A DNA stretch of 64,000 nucleotides from Wuchereria bancrofti (taxonomy: Eukaryota; Nematoda; Chromadorea; Rhabditida; Onchocercidae). Within the stretch, counting starts at the first letter, position 1, and every line of letters starts with the position of its first letter. Position numbers and translations under genes: made by a program. Positions 27,752 through 39,945 of the stretch are shown in pieces. The stretch is taken from positions 372,001-436,000 of the forward strand of contig SSBO01000004.1 in the NCBI GenBank assembly GCA_005281725.1, in the 5' to 3' direction. The notes under the pieces are model-generated. The model was given only the letters and a program-made list of their open reading frames with translations, ran no database searches and was not told the DNA's origin.

Positions 27752-29342
27752 ATGCAAAATCTTGGTGAATTACCCAAAGTGGTGTTTGTTTTAGGACCCC
27801 CAGGATGTGGCAAAGGGACTCAATGTATAAAATTAGCAAAGGTTAATTTATATTCGTGGAATTTATATTTTTGATCTATATTATCTAATAGTAAAATAAG
27901 ATCAAGCGTGGGGTTTTGTATTTGAAATTTAAGTCTAAACATTAAAAAATCCATTATGCCTGAAGGATTTATTGTTTTGAAATGTTTTAGTGCTGTTTTC
28001 TTTCCTTCTATGATAAATCTTTTAGATATTAAATAATGGAACGATTAGGGTAATTTATTGCATATAGTTGAATTTTTTGATTAAGGAATAAGAAATTTAT
28101 TATAGAATCTAGGCTTGAGACATTTGAGTGCGGGTGAATTACTAAGAAACGAAAGAAATCGTGAAGGCTCTCAGTATGGGCAGATTATTGAATCACATAT
28201 CCGGAATGGCACTATTGTTCCGGTTGAAATTACTTGTAAACTTCTCGAGAACGTAAGTTGTATCAGTAACTACTTACTTCATTAAGAGGTACTTCTGACC
28301 GTTCTGCTTAACTTTACCCTGCTTTAACTTACAGTATTAACCTTATCGCTAACTTTGAACTTCCAGTAAATCTAAATTTAGTAACTGCTTAGAGCTTTAA
28401 AAATGTATTTCGTGGATTTCGATTTGGTTTATGCTGCAAAACATATCATGAAAATCGTGTGGCAGATCGCATATCAAAACAACAAATGGAAGTAAGTCGT
28501 AGGATTGGAATATCAATCCATGAAATATATAAATTTTGGGGTTTTGGTGGTTCAGATTTCAATTTTTCTTTTGCATTAATCATGCCACAATTTTTAGGCA
28601 ATGAATGATTGCTTATCTGCAAAAGCATTCCTGATTGATGGCTTTCCACGGAATCAGGATAATGTGGAAGGGTGGGAACGTGCAATGCTTTCAAAAGCAA
28701 AAGTTTTATTCGTTTTATATCTGCATTGTCCAGATGATGTACGTGTATTTGCATTTTTAGAACTTTCGATTTAAATGTCATTCTTTCATTGAAATCTTGC
28801 ATCCGGTTTTATATTGTGGTTCTATATTTTCCCAAAGAATTCAAATATCAAATTTTTAGATTTGTGTAAAAAGATGCTTAAATCGAAACGAAGGGCGTTC
28901 GGATGATAACGAAGAATCCTTACGTAAAAGGATTAAAACATATTATACACAAACGATGCCAATCATAGAATATTACAAGGCAAAAAACCTTGTGCGACAA
29001 GTATCAGCAACGGCACCAGCAGATGAGGTATTTTTTTTTAAACCAGTGACTTCGGAATTTGTATATAGCTCGATTTGTATATTTCAAGGTAATTTTTTTC
29101 TAAAATGGTTTTGTAAATTCTAGGAAAAAATCCAGAAATTACTTCAAAATTATTTAACCAACCTCATTTACTCAAAAGTAGTCGCATGATCTTCCAAAGT
29201 TTGTTGTGTTAATGGTACGAAATTAATTTGAATGAATTTAGAATCAACTTAATCAGCTAAATTACCTTCAGCAATCATTGTCTTTTCTACATTCCAGGTT
29301 TACGAAGAAGTGGAAAAAATTTTTAAAAATTGTGGCATTTAA
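27752..29342 (+). CDS. UMP-CMP kinase, 5 exons
   Basis: Exons 27752-27841, 28106-28252, 28598-28738, 28860-29027 and 29298-29342, all phase 0, give 196 aa, the length I recall for animal UMP-CMP kinase 1. It phosphorylates UMP, CMP and dCMP with ATP in the cytosol. The P-loop is [11 protein letters not shown] (15-25); the NMP-binding region has [19 protein letters not shown] and [21 protein letters not shown] is the nucleoside-monophosphate motif; the LID has [22 protein letters not shown]; the C terminus is [17 protein letters not shown] and PVEIT mark UMP-CMP kinase rather than adenylate kinase. The LLEN/AM junction of exons 2 and 3 gives a continuous LLENAMNDC as in the worm protein I remember, but the intron there holds a clean in-frame 99-nt candidate exon (28393-28491). 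Convergent with the RPUSD2-like gene. Confidence 0.93.
28393..28491 (+). other. Candidate in-frame cassette exon inside UMP-CMP kinase intron 2
   Basis: Bounded by acceptor CTGCTTAG (ends 28392) and a perfect donor GTAAGT (28492). It is 99 bases long, phase 0 at both ends and open for 33 codons in the frame of the gene. Its last residues would be [14 protein letters not shown], followed by AMNDC of exon 3. The stop just upstream (TAG within the acceptor) shows the frame is open only within these limits. Confidence 0.35.
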
Positions 29343-30111
29343 AAGTGCTTTTAAGATTGTTTCATTATGTTGCAATTCAATTACACACGGTACTATCTGA
29401 TTAGGTTCATATTTGACCGTTTTTCATGTAATTTCACTTTTTGCTTCTTTTTTTTTACTGTCTAGAAGAAAATCATGAACCGATCTTGCTGAAGATTCTG
29501 ACTTTCCACACATCTATCGAAATTTGTACCTTTCTAGCAGCAATTAAAGAATCATCAAATAACCCCAAAGACATCACAAGCTATATTTGAAAAGAACTTC
29601 ATGTCATTGCGGAACTTTGTTTTAGAAATTGATATATTTTTCGTCGCGTCGAAGTTCACATTGTTATTTCATTAATTTATATAATATGTAGTCTGTGATA
29701 TTTGCATTATTTACTAATTTTATATATTCATTTCATGTCTGTTGTAGAAATCAATTTTTTGTTGGAATCTATAAAAAATGCATAAATCGTAAGTATAAAA
29801 TTGCTGGCTTTTTGCATTCGATTCCTACCACATATTACAGGTATGACAAAGTGTGCAAGGCATGACATCTTATAGCTTATCTTCTCTAAAGTGATTTCTA
29901 GCTTTCCAAACATCGGAATGGGACTGAAGAAGGATAGAGAAATGCATGACTGTACACCCGGTTTCCTACTTTGTTTAATTAACTGATAAGGTATAATTCC
30001 CTTAACGGTTGGAACCCTATAGCATTTGGTATGTAGTAGTTTGATTTCTGACAAAAAATTCTGTAAAAAGGCAATCTTCAGAAAGGATTATACTACGCAA
30101 ATATAACAAAA
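29343..30111. other. 3'-3' intergenic region between UMP-CMP kinase and RPUSD2-like gene
   Basis: Convergent 3' ends. A 108-residue minus-strand open frame at 29728-30054 has no recognisable domain and no splice link to the neighbouring gene, so it is not called. The rest shows no signal. Confidence 0.5.
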
Positions 30112-33100
30112 TTAACTGTGAACCGTGTGCTTGTTTTGCGGGAGATCTTCTACAGTGTTCCCTGAGTGTCGAATGTCATTTGGCTGAATGGCCCAACTTG
30201 GCATCTCACTAGAATAACTCCACTCACTGGTCTGATATTTGAGACAGTGCAGGTGTAACATCATATGTTCAGGTATGATGTCTTTCTTTTTCATGTTACA
30301 ATTCATACATATCGGATCATATTCTTGGCGTGCTTCTGTATCTAGCCCTTCTGGCTCAGGTTGTACCTGAAACCGGTTAATTTTGTCACGGACTTAAAAA
30401 CTTGAAAGTAAAGGAAAGCAAGTTTTTTCTACGTTATATTAAACTTGGATTAAAAATTCCGAATAAAATCCATGGACTTGATGTTGTTCCTAAATCAGAC
30501 CAAACAAGAACAACATTACAGAATTTGCAAGTTCTAATATCTTATACACAACTTCCAAAAATCAGCTTTTAAATCACCTTTCCTTCAGCAATTCTCTTTA
30601 CTCTAATCTCGTATTCAGGATCCATTCGTTCATGCCAGTTAGATGCTTTATGCTCTTCTAGAACATCTTTTCGAAGCTGAAAAGAGAAGCATTGAATTTG
30701 TAACAATCTATGAAAATCCATCTCTTATAAAGTTTAAGTTACTGAAGAAGTTTCTAAATGAAAAGGAATGACGGCAAAACTTCCACTATTTGTTTCCATT
30801 TTCAAATCATTTATTATTATTATTGTTTTGATCGTTTTTGTTCTCAATACCTGCTCTAATGACTTTCCATAATTTCCATCCTTGCCTTTCGTTTCACCCC
30901 AAGCAGTAGTATTGTAAATGTAATCATCCACTATTGGATAACCTAAAGTAATGATAATATATGAATAAGGAATTATAAAAAACTGAATTATAAAAAACGA
31001 AATTAGTCAAAATGAAAGACTAACGATGAACAATATATGAATAGAAAAAGAATGAGTTGCAGAGAAAATTTCACTAGCATTCAATGAGACAGAGGCATAG
31101 CAATCACGTCTTATACCATTCCGAAATGACATTTATTTTGCTAAATGAAAAATTAACTTTAAATAGCTGACCCAAATATTGTAAGTGAACACGAATTTGA
31201 TGAGTACGACCAGTTTCTAGCATACAACGAACGACTGATGTTTGACCATCTGTCCATAAACGCCAGAAACGGCTTCGAGCAGATTTCCCATCATCACGAA
31301 TGCATTGAATACCCATCGACACAACAAGTGGCCCAATGGGACGATCACAAACAATCTCTTTATCTCTTAAAAAAAAAGAAAACTAAAATTGTAATATAAA
31401 TGGTTTTTTTTTTCTTTCTTTTTTATTATAAGCTTTTAAACTTTATCTCATACCTATTACAATTAACACTAGAGAAAAGACCAAAGTTAAGATCTCTTGT
31501 AAAGAATATTCTGTCTCAAACAATGTGTTTCTCATTCATAATAAGAATGCTTCAACCATTCCACTTGCAGCACATAAGTGATTTTTTCTCCTTCTTCCTT
31601 TTTATTCCAATTTTGCAATTTCGTGTTTCATTCGTCACAGTTTTCTAATGTGAAAAATTAAACAGCAAAGAAAGAAAGTTTGCTTACGCTGGGAAGACAC
31701 CTTCCACTTTACAAATGTATTCCTTATGCCATATTTCACCAACGCGTAACATCTTTTTTAGCTGAAAGTAAATTTCCTTGTTTTATAAGACCAAATAAAA
31801 CAATTCTTGAAAGCAACCATTAATTCGTCAGTTACAAATAATGATATGTTTCAAAATTAATAATGATTAAGAAAGATTGAGTGTGTAATACAACAATATT
31901 TTCCAATCTCTTCTAAAACAATTTACTGGTTTTTGTTACTTTCACTTTGAATTCAAATGAATTTCTAACTCTTTGCCAATTTATACAGTCCACAAATTAA
32001 TCTGAAAAAAAAATTCCACAAAATCGATAAGTTAAACAAAAAGTATATATTTATTAAATCTTTAAAATTTAATGAATTGAAAGGCAAAGACTTAAGGCAA
32101 AACTAACTTTAGTATCTGTTTCAGCATTTCTAGCAAACAACAACACACCGGATGTTGTACGATCCAACCTGTGCACAACTAGATAATAAAAGTTTGTTAA
32201 ATGTAGATTTTAGATATGTTGTATATTGAAATATATCAGATACATTTCCCAGTTTTAAAAATCAAATTTAAATTAAACATATCTAATAATGATAAACATG
32301 GTCAATGGAAAAATATTCTTAGTTTTCAAGGTAACAATGTAAATATCTGCTTCATGAAGTAGTGTAAGCTATAAGCATGCGAATAAACTGAAACACAAAC
32401 ATATCCAGCTTATGTTAGCAAATATGAGTAGGAATTTCACTTAACATTGGCAAATATAAGTAGGAATTTCACTTAACTTTACCAGTCTCGACAAGTTTCA
32501 CGATAAAGTCACTGAAATTAATGTGTCCAGTCAAGTTAAAATTGAAGTAGCATTGTAGTTATAAAATACTTACTACTGTCCTGGTCCTGTACTAAATTCG
32601 GAACAATATATAAAAGTTGCTTTCAAAGTGGAAAAGAGTTTTGGAAAATGTATTTACCTCTAAGACCACGAAGACCTCGTTGCTCCCGCAACATACCCAA
32701 AACTGTATGCACAGAATACCTGCCACATGGATGTACCGGCATACTTGGTGGCTTATCCACCACCAACATATCGTTGTCGTTATCGATCACTTTGATATAA
32801 TGATCCAAAATAGGATGCTCGTGACGATGCCCTATATGTTCAATCGAATCATTCTGTTGCACGATGTAATTGACATTCGTCATCTGATTACAATTTACCC
32901 AAATACGACCTAATTTACACGCCGCTGCCTGCAGAGAACAATATACATAGAAATCCATATGCATAATGGAAATTTTCTTTCGTAATACATGTGAATTTTT
33001 CGTTGAGTCCTGTAGAATTTCCATATATTAAATGCAAGAAGTTATAATTACTAGGTTAAAAATTTAAAAAGTCGGTTTAACTTTTTTTCGATAGTAATTC

Positions 33101-33865
33101 ACAACAAAGAAGTAAGACTTACAACTTTTATAAAATTTTAGGGAAAAAATAACGAACAAGACATTACAGGATAATGCCGGTTTAATGACACAAATTCTTC
33201 GGCAAAAATATCTACCAAACGACGCCCAACCCATCGTCCTTTAGCCCATGTACGATAAACACTCCAGTATGGCTTCAGGTATCGAATACCTGTAAAATTA
33301 AAATCACTTCATTATCAAATCATTATCAATTTCTGAACTAATTAACAAATTAGTAGTATTTGTAAATTAGTACTATTGTTTTAAAACAAATATGAAGAGG
33401 CCAGTAAAAAGCTTTTGTATAGATCAGGTAAAGAGATAAAATTCCGAGAAGTCTTGTTAAAATAAACAAATTCCCTCAAAAATAAATCCAAAAATATCTG
33501 GCAAAAAAGTCGAACCATTTTTAATGTGAAAACTGACGTTTTCTGGCATTTGAACCTGCGCATCTATTTCGTTGTGCTTACGTTTTTTTGATTCAGGAAA
33601 CTGTAAAGGAAAACAAAGTTTGAAATACATAATCTCCAATTTAAAAGTACTTAATTTAAATTTAAAACGATTCTAGTAAAGCAATATGTTATGCAATGGA
33701 TAATGTGATATTTCCTAATATATGGTTAGTGAGTAACAGATATGAAATATAAACAATAAATGTATAATGTAAAATGTTTATTAAATAAGCAGCAGATAAA
33801 AGTCGATAATACCTAATGAATGCAATATCATAACTTTAACATTGATAACATACATTTTTTGCCAT
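30112..33865 (-). CDS. RPUSD2-like RluA-family pseudouridine synthase, about 10 exons
   Basis: Exons in transcript order: 33865-33854 (tentative), 33600-33516, 33289-33168, 32928-32658, 32178-32108, 31761-31688, 31365-31172, 30942-30851, 30676-30578, 30366-30112. Phases agree and give 424 aa. Key motifs: KGRWVGRRLVDIFAEEF, an S4-like CKLGRIWVN, VVDKPPSMPVHPCGRY, the catalytic loop HRLDRTTSG with Asp169, GQTSVVRC, GRTHQIRVHLQYLG and YNTTAWG. The C-terminal exon has CMNC and LHLHCLKYQ plus MPSWA, the extra C-terminal region I recall from RPUSD2. The enzyme isomerises uridine to pseudouridine in RNA; mammalian RPUSD2 modifies mRNA. The first exon encodes only MAKN and is a guess; translation could instead begin with Met at 33639 immediately before the second exon. 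The motif order and catalytic Asp are intact. Confidence 0.88.
32417..32478. repeat. Two-unit tandem repeat of 32 bp in an RPUSD2-like intron
   Basis: GCAAATATGAGTAGGAATTT and its neighbour CACTTAACAT are repeated once with two differences. It lies in the intron between the HRLDR exon and the preceding exon. Confidence 0.8.
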
Positions 33866-33913
33866 TCAATGACTAATATAGCAGATGGTTGATATCATGA
33901 ACGTCTTATTCCG

Positions 33914-33924
33914 CATCTGAAATA
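33914..33924 (-). promoter_or_regulatory. Possible trans-splice acceptor of the RPUSD2-like gene
   Basis: On the minus strand GATATTTCAG ends at 33917 and is followed directly by ATG. From there a 16-codon frame ends in TGA immediately before the ATG of the tentative first coding exon (33865). Confidence 0.3.
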
Positions 33925-34164
33925 TCCTAACATCATCATGAATTCCTCATAAATATGAAAAGAGAAACTTCTTACAAATATAGGCTTCAAAAACCTTCCC
34001 CAACCTTTGAAATTTTAATTTCATCACCATAAAAATTGCATGCAAAAACTACAAACACATGTTGTGAGAAATTTTTTAAAATGTATGCTAAATTCATGTA
34101 CTAGTCAAAATATCGTGGAATACGATGAGTCATTATGGGATTGATAAGAAAATACAGCAATGAC

Positions 34165-34290
34165 GGAGAAACAATAATAATAAATGAGAAATAATAATAA
34201 AAATAAATGAGAAATAATAATAATAAATGAGAAACAATAATAATAAAAAAAAACAATAATAATAATAACAACAAATAATAATAAATTGAG
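34165..34290. repeat. Degenerate AATAATAA / AAATGAGAAA microsatellite
   Basis: Interspersed AATAAT runs separated by AAATGAGAAA units repeated about four times. Simple-sequence DNA; the minus-strand Tyr/Leu/Ile-rich frames over it are artefacts. Confidence 0.8.
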
Positions 34291-36536
34291 ATAACTATGA
34301 AAATATAATTCATACTGAAAATGGTTAACAGTTAGAGAAAAAGGCATACCTCATTATGTATAATATCATTTAACAGGTTTGGTATCAATTCGCAATTTTA
34401 AGTTAAAAGACGGCTACAAGGCCGAAAATATGGTGCGTTATGAAACAGGGATATACCGCCCTAAGTAGAGAAGAATGCTTAATTGATGGCATGATATCGT
34501 ATGCAATAATTTTATGCTTAATCTTAATTTTGAGGTAGTTGGTAATTTTGTTTTTACGCTTTTAACTTTGAAATGGCAATTTTGACAAACAACGGCAAAC
34601 AGCAATAAACAACAACAAATAATAATAAGCAAGTAGAAATAACGACAGAAAAAAACCTCATATAATTAATCTAATGAGGTCTATTAATAACTTTCATTGA
34701 TAATACATCCCTAAATTATTCTCTAAAATAAAAAGAATTTAAAAAAAAACAGAAGGAAAAAAAATCAATTCATTCCATTCCTATCTAATTAAATGATTTA
34801 TTTATCATTTCTTCGGAATATTTGTCATAATGCAAAACTCTAATCTTAGTCCCCTTACTTTATTTAATACTTTTAATCATAGCCTAGTAATCTTAGCCTC
34901 GTTACTTTATTTGAATACTTTTTAAAATATTTCCTATCTTGTCATATTTGAATATTGTGATAAATGTCTCTTTTTTTTCTTCTCCTTCCTAGTTAATAAA
35001 TAAATTTTCTTTCATTTCATTTTTACTTCTTTTTCTTTTGTTTCAGTTTTATTTCGTCTTTTCTGATTTACTTTTTTTGCATCATTCATTTATTTCTCAT
35101 CTTGAAATTTTCATTTTAATAAACGAATCTATCTCGTGCAGCAAGTAGAAACAAAAAAAAAGAGGAAAATAAAACATTTTTTTCGTCTTAAAAATTTATT
35201 TAATATCTTTTTTTTTCTTTTAATTACACTTTTTACGACATTTTATTTTCCATTTTCTTTTTTTTCTTGTTCACTTTTTTCGTTTTGTTTAAAACAATTT
35301 TTGTTGCTTTTTTGTTAAATACTTGTTATCGAAACAAATTCTAGATGTAATTGTTTCATAACAATTTTCAGTGCTAATAGCAAAAAGCATTATTATTACT
35401 ATTTTTTTTTCTTTTGGTGATATTACATTTCTGCTTTAAATAAATGAACTAAAAGCGAAAGGAGCATACAATAAGTCATATATGATTATCAATTGATATA
35501 ATGATTATGAACATTATGATAATTTGATAATAGCAATGTATGATGATTGTAAATATTATGATGATATATTACAATGGTGATAATAATATGCAATGAATTA
35601 TGTTATGATTTATCAATTGGTTACATTGATAATTTTAAGTTTTTTATTACACCACAATAAGTCAACAAATTTTTCTAAATTCTTTTTTACAGAAATCCAG
35701 AAACTTGACTATTGTATTCTTTTCCTTCCTTTTTCCTTTAAAATCGTCAAAATGATAATGCAACAATTTTGCATATTTTAATTTTAATTATATATGATTA
35801 TTTCTTTTTATTTTACATTAAAAAAAGAGAGAAGTGACAACAATATAAATTAATTATTGATTATCGATAATAATTAATATGTTGTTATCAATAGATTTTT
35901 ATAAATTCTTCCTTTTTTCTCTGCAAAAATTCAAAAAAAAAAATGAATTATGCTGTTTTTTTCTTTCTTTTCCTCACTTTCTTTCCAATTATTTTTATCA
36001 TTCACATAAAAGAAAATATGCCAGATTCTGAATTACTGCTAAATTTCAAAATTTGAATTTTACTAATCCATTGACTTTATTCTCTTTTTTCTTCTATTCT
36101 TTTTAAAAATATTATTAAATCTAGAAATGATAGGTGGCAAAATTCTGAAACAATAAATTTCAAAAATATTAAAAATGAACAAATTTTCATCATATCATTT
36201 TACCATATTCATCTATCCAAATTTTAGTAAATAAAAGCAGTAGGATTTAGATATTGTTTGCTAATACATTAACATTTTCATTGATGTTAAAATGAAATAA
36301 AAATACTGAAGATATTAGCAATTTCACTATCATTCATCGTCGTATCACATATCCGTTCAATTATTTTAAATGAAAACCTTCGGATGAGCATTCAATCCTA
36401 TCCAATTGTCCTTTTTTTGCTTTACTCTCCTCTTCAATTTTTTTTCCATCTAAACATTGAAAATTGAATTTTCAATTCTGTTCTGTAGATTTTTTTGAAG
36501 AATGAAATTACGCTTTAAACAACGATGACGATGATG

Positions 36537-36570
<34 letters not shown>

Positions 36571-39500
36571 GTGATAATAGTGATACTGGATAATTTCTTC
36601 TAAGTTATCATTATCTTTTCATAATGTTTAATTTTCCATTAATGGGATGAAAACTGGTGCTTTTTCAATGATATTTCTTTTCATCTTTTTCTTTCATACT
36701 GTCTAAATGCTTTCCCAATTGATTTTCTTTTTTTAGCTTTCCTAAGATTTTTCCAAATTACCTACCAAAATTTCATCTTTATCATTTAATGCTAATAGTT
36801 ATTTCAAAATAAAATACTGTTTTTTAATTTTCTAAATATTTCTCTAAACTATAAAAAGAAAAAACTTGGAATGCAAAAAAGAAAAATTCCCTGTAAAATG
36901 AAAATTTTAAAATTACAGAGTGACAAATCATTTTTATTGTATTTTAACTCTTTTTTAGCAATTTAATAGCCTTTTTCTATTTGCTGCCAATATTTCGTCA
37001 TAACTTGTAATTGATGATTAATTCAATTCAATTCTCATTTCCATTTATCAACTTTTTTTGAGGTCAATGAAATAAATATATTTTGTAATTTATACTTAAT
37101 TTTAATTTACCAATTTTATTTCATATCATTAAATATTGGTAATATTAATTAAACAATTTTAATTTTATCTTTATTCTGATTAGTCTTTTTTTTTAAATCG
37201 AACATTGGTTTTAAAATTTTTATTTCAAGGAAAATTAAAATTATCCTTTTTTGTTGTTGCAATTATTGACTAATTTGCAATTAATTGTTCCTTTTAATCA
37301 AATTTTCTTATCCATTATCAGTACATCCCTAAAATCATATCACTATATTACTAAATAGATACGAATGAGATAAATTTCTTTGTTGTATTTTATCACTTAT
37401 TCATTTATTCATCTAATAAGCAATATGCATAGCTATCTGATTTGCGTGGTATTTTAAGACAGAATTATGATAGAAATAACAAAGGTATAATTTTATTTTG
37501 CTAGAAATCGATTCCATCATAATAAGTCATTTGATGGATGAATAATTTTATTAAATATTAACTGTACCATATCATTTAGTTCAAAATTTATTTTGCTTTT
37601 CCATTGCTTTTCAATTTATCATAGCACTTATATATATATATATCCTATTTTTACCTATTAAATTTTATTTGCAGCGATAATTTTAACATATCGCAATGAA
37701 AAGTATCATTTGTCATTGTTTTTAGAATGTTTTGTCATTGTTTCTAGAATGTTTTGAATTTTTATGCAAAAATTCCATTTATGATTAATTGTAAATATTT
37801 TGAAATGCTGAGGTATTTCATAATTTTTGATGATTTATTCGTTTTTCTTTAAAAAAAAAAAGAAAAGGCAAAGCAAAAAAGAGTGAATAAAAGAGAAGTA
37901 ATAAAAAATTGGGTAAAAGACAAATAATAGGAAATTTTACAAAACTGAATTTGATATCTGTCAAAAATTTCTTCTTGTTCGATAAAACACGAAAAAAGAA
38001 AATAAATAATTTTATTTCATTTGAAATCATAAATTGCATTCGATTTTTATTATAAGAAATTTCCTCTCTATAACACTCATTTAATTCTTTCATCATTTTA
38101 ATATCAAACATGAACTTTAATAATGCTACAAGTCTTTCTTTTTTTTGCACACATTAGTTTTACCTTCGAATGCTATGAATCATATTTTTGCAATATTTTG
38201 ATGACTTTAATTTTCAGTATTCAGAATTACAAAGTATCAAAATGATTCATGTGTAATTTTTAGAGAAAAAAGAGCGAATTTTATAAATACTGTTAAAATA
38301 TGATTAAAAATATGGCTGACAAATATTACTGTAATCTGGATAATCTTGCACAAATTTCTTTAGTGCATTAAATAACAGTTCTCACTTTCTTTTTTTTTAA
38401 AAGAAAGTATATATTTATTCTTTTTCAATTAATCATATTTAATGATAATACGATTTCATTGATAATAAAATTTACTATAATTGTAAATTGGTTTAACCAA
38501 AAATGCTTAACTCTAGTCTAGCTATTAACAAAATATTGTTGGTAAAATTAACATATTCACCAGCTAATGTTAATTCTTAAATGCTATTAAAGAATTAGAA
38601 TTTTTTAAATTTTTTCAAAAATTCCGATTTAAATTTGAAAATATTAATTTTTGAATTATTATCATAGCTAGAATTCTGCTCTCACAGCTATATAGAGTTG
38701 CATAGATTACATGCGTAAGAAGCTTTTGAAGAGAATTGCTGTAATTTGAATTTGTAATCAGCTTCTGAAAAAAAAAGTCAACCATAGAAGAAAGGAACTG
38801 AATATCAAATTAAGCTATATATTCTGTTTTATTTGCCAGAAACTGTAAATAAACAGAAGATGATGGTTCAGATATTTATTTCATAAATTGAATTCAGTTA
38901 AACTTTGTAAACTAATGTGAAACCAAATTTCACTCTTCCATTTCCAGTAGAATTAAATTTGAAAAGTTGCATATACAGTAGAATGGAAAGGGAAAAAAAA
39001 CTCATCTTAAAAGCATCCTTTTAAAACATTTCAAATCATCATTGTCAAATGAAATTTGCCAAACTAATGATAATTACTTTCTGCGCTCTCTAGAAAAATC
39101 GAATTTTCTTAAAATGATATATTACATTTAAATTTTAACTTAAGAATGTCCCAAACCTTTTTGTAAAACATTTCTTATAATTTAGCAAAAAGTCGAAATT
39201 ATGCGTCTAAGCTCAAATTTTTTCTCGCTTACTTTTATCCGTCTTTTTTTGAGGGAGAATAGTATGAAATATTTTAAAAAGCTTCTTAGGTTATCTATTC
39301 AAATAAACAGTTGGGAATAATTCAAAATGACATGTCACTATGATAACATTTTATCATTTTCAAATTTTCTTGTCGCTATTGTTGTATTTTCGTTATTGTT
39401 CTATTCAAGTTTATAAATGAAATTTAGTGCAGAGAAGCAATGAAATATTTGAATATACTCATACAATTGACAAAATGATAAGAGGAAAATCAATAACAAC

Positions 39501-39734
39501 ATTGCTATATTACATGACAGTTACTGTAGTAGCATATATGGTATAATACAACATACCTGAGGTGTTATTTGATAATTTTCTATTTGATAAATATTCATAT
39601 TTTTTCAATTAACCAAACTTAATATTTTTAGATGATAGTAAGTGATAGTATATACCATGGCTTTATGTGGTAATTATATGAAGTTAAATTTAGTATGTGA
39701 CAGTAATATCATGACAAATAAGTACTGATATCAT

Positions 39735-39945
39735 CTATAACAGTAAATCAGGTATATCAACGTTGACACTGCATATAGCAGTAGTAGTGTTATCAGTAGT
39801 GATTCTTTATATAACAGTAATACTATGATATCTGTGTTGATACTGTATGTAACAGTAAAACCATGGCATTCAATGTTGATACTGTAAGTAGTAATACGGT
39901 GTGTCAATATTGATACTATATATAACAATAATAAAATGTCAAATT
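39735..39945. repeat. Degenerate tandem repeat, about 5-6 units of 37-41 bp
   Basis: Units follow TATAACAGTAATACTATG-x-TATCAATGTTGATACTGTA. The ACAGTAA-type anchors recur near 39739, 39779, 39815, 39850 and 39889, with weaker versions upstream to about 39510. An 84-residue minus-strand frame over it (39731-39985) is repetitive because of the array and is not called a gene. Confidence 0.7.

Noticed and set aside
28446..28802. 118-residue minus-strand open frame
   Set aside because: Antisense shadow of UMP-CMP kinase exon 3; no domain, no codon or splice support.
29728..30054. 108-residue minus-strand open frame between convergent genes
   Set aside because: No recognisable motif and no splice link to RPUSD2-like exons, whose stop at 30112 is upstream of it; likely UTR or chance.
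32617..32913. 98-residue plus-strand open frame
   Set aside because: Antisense shadow of the RPUSD2-like exon containing PVHPCGRY.
35848..35880. AT-only palindrome ATTAATTATT...AATAATTAAT
   Set aside because: Ten-base AT-only stems are expected by chance in DNA of this composition.
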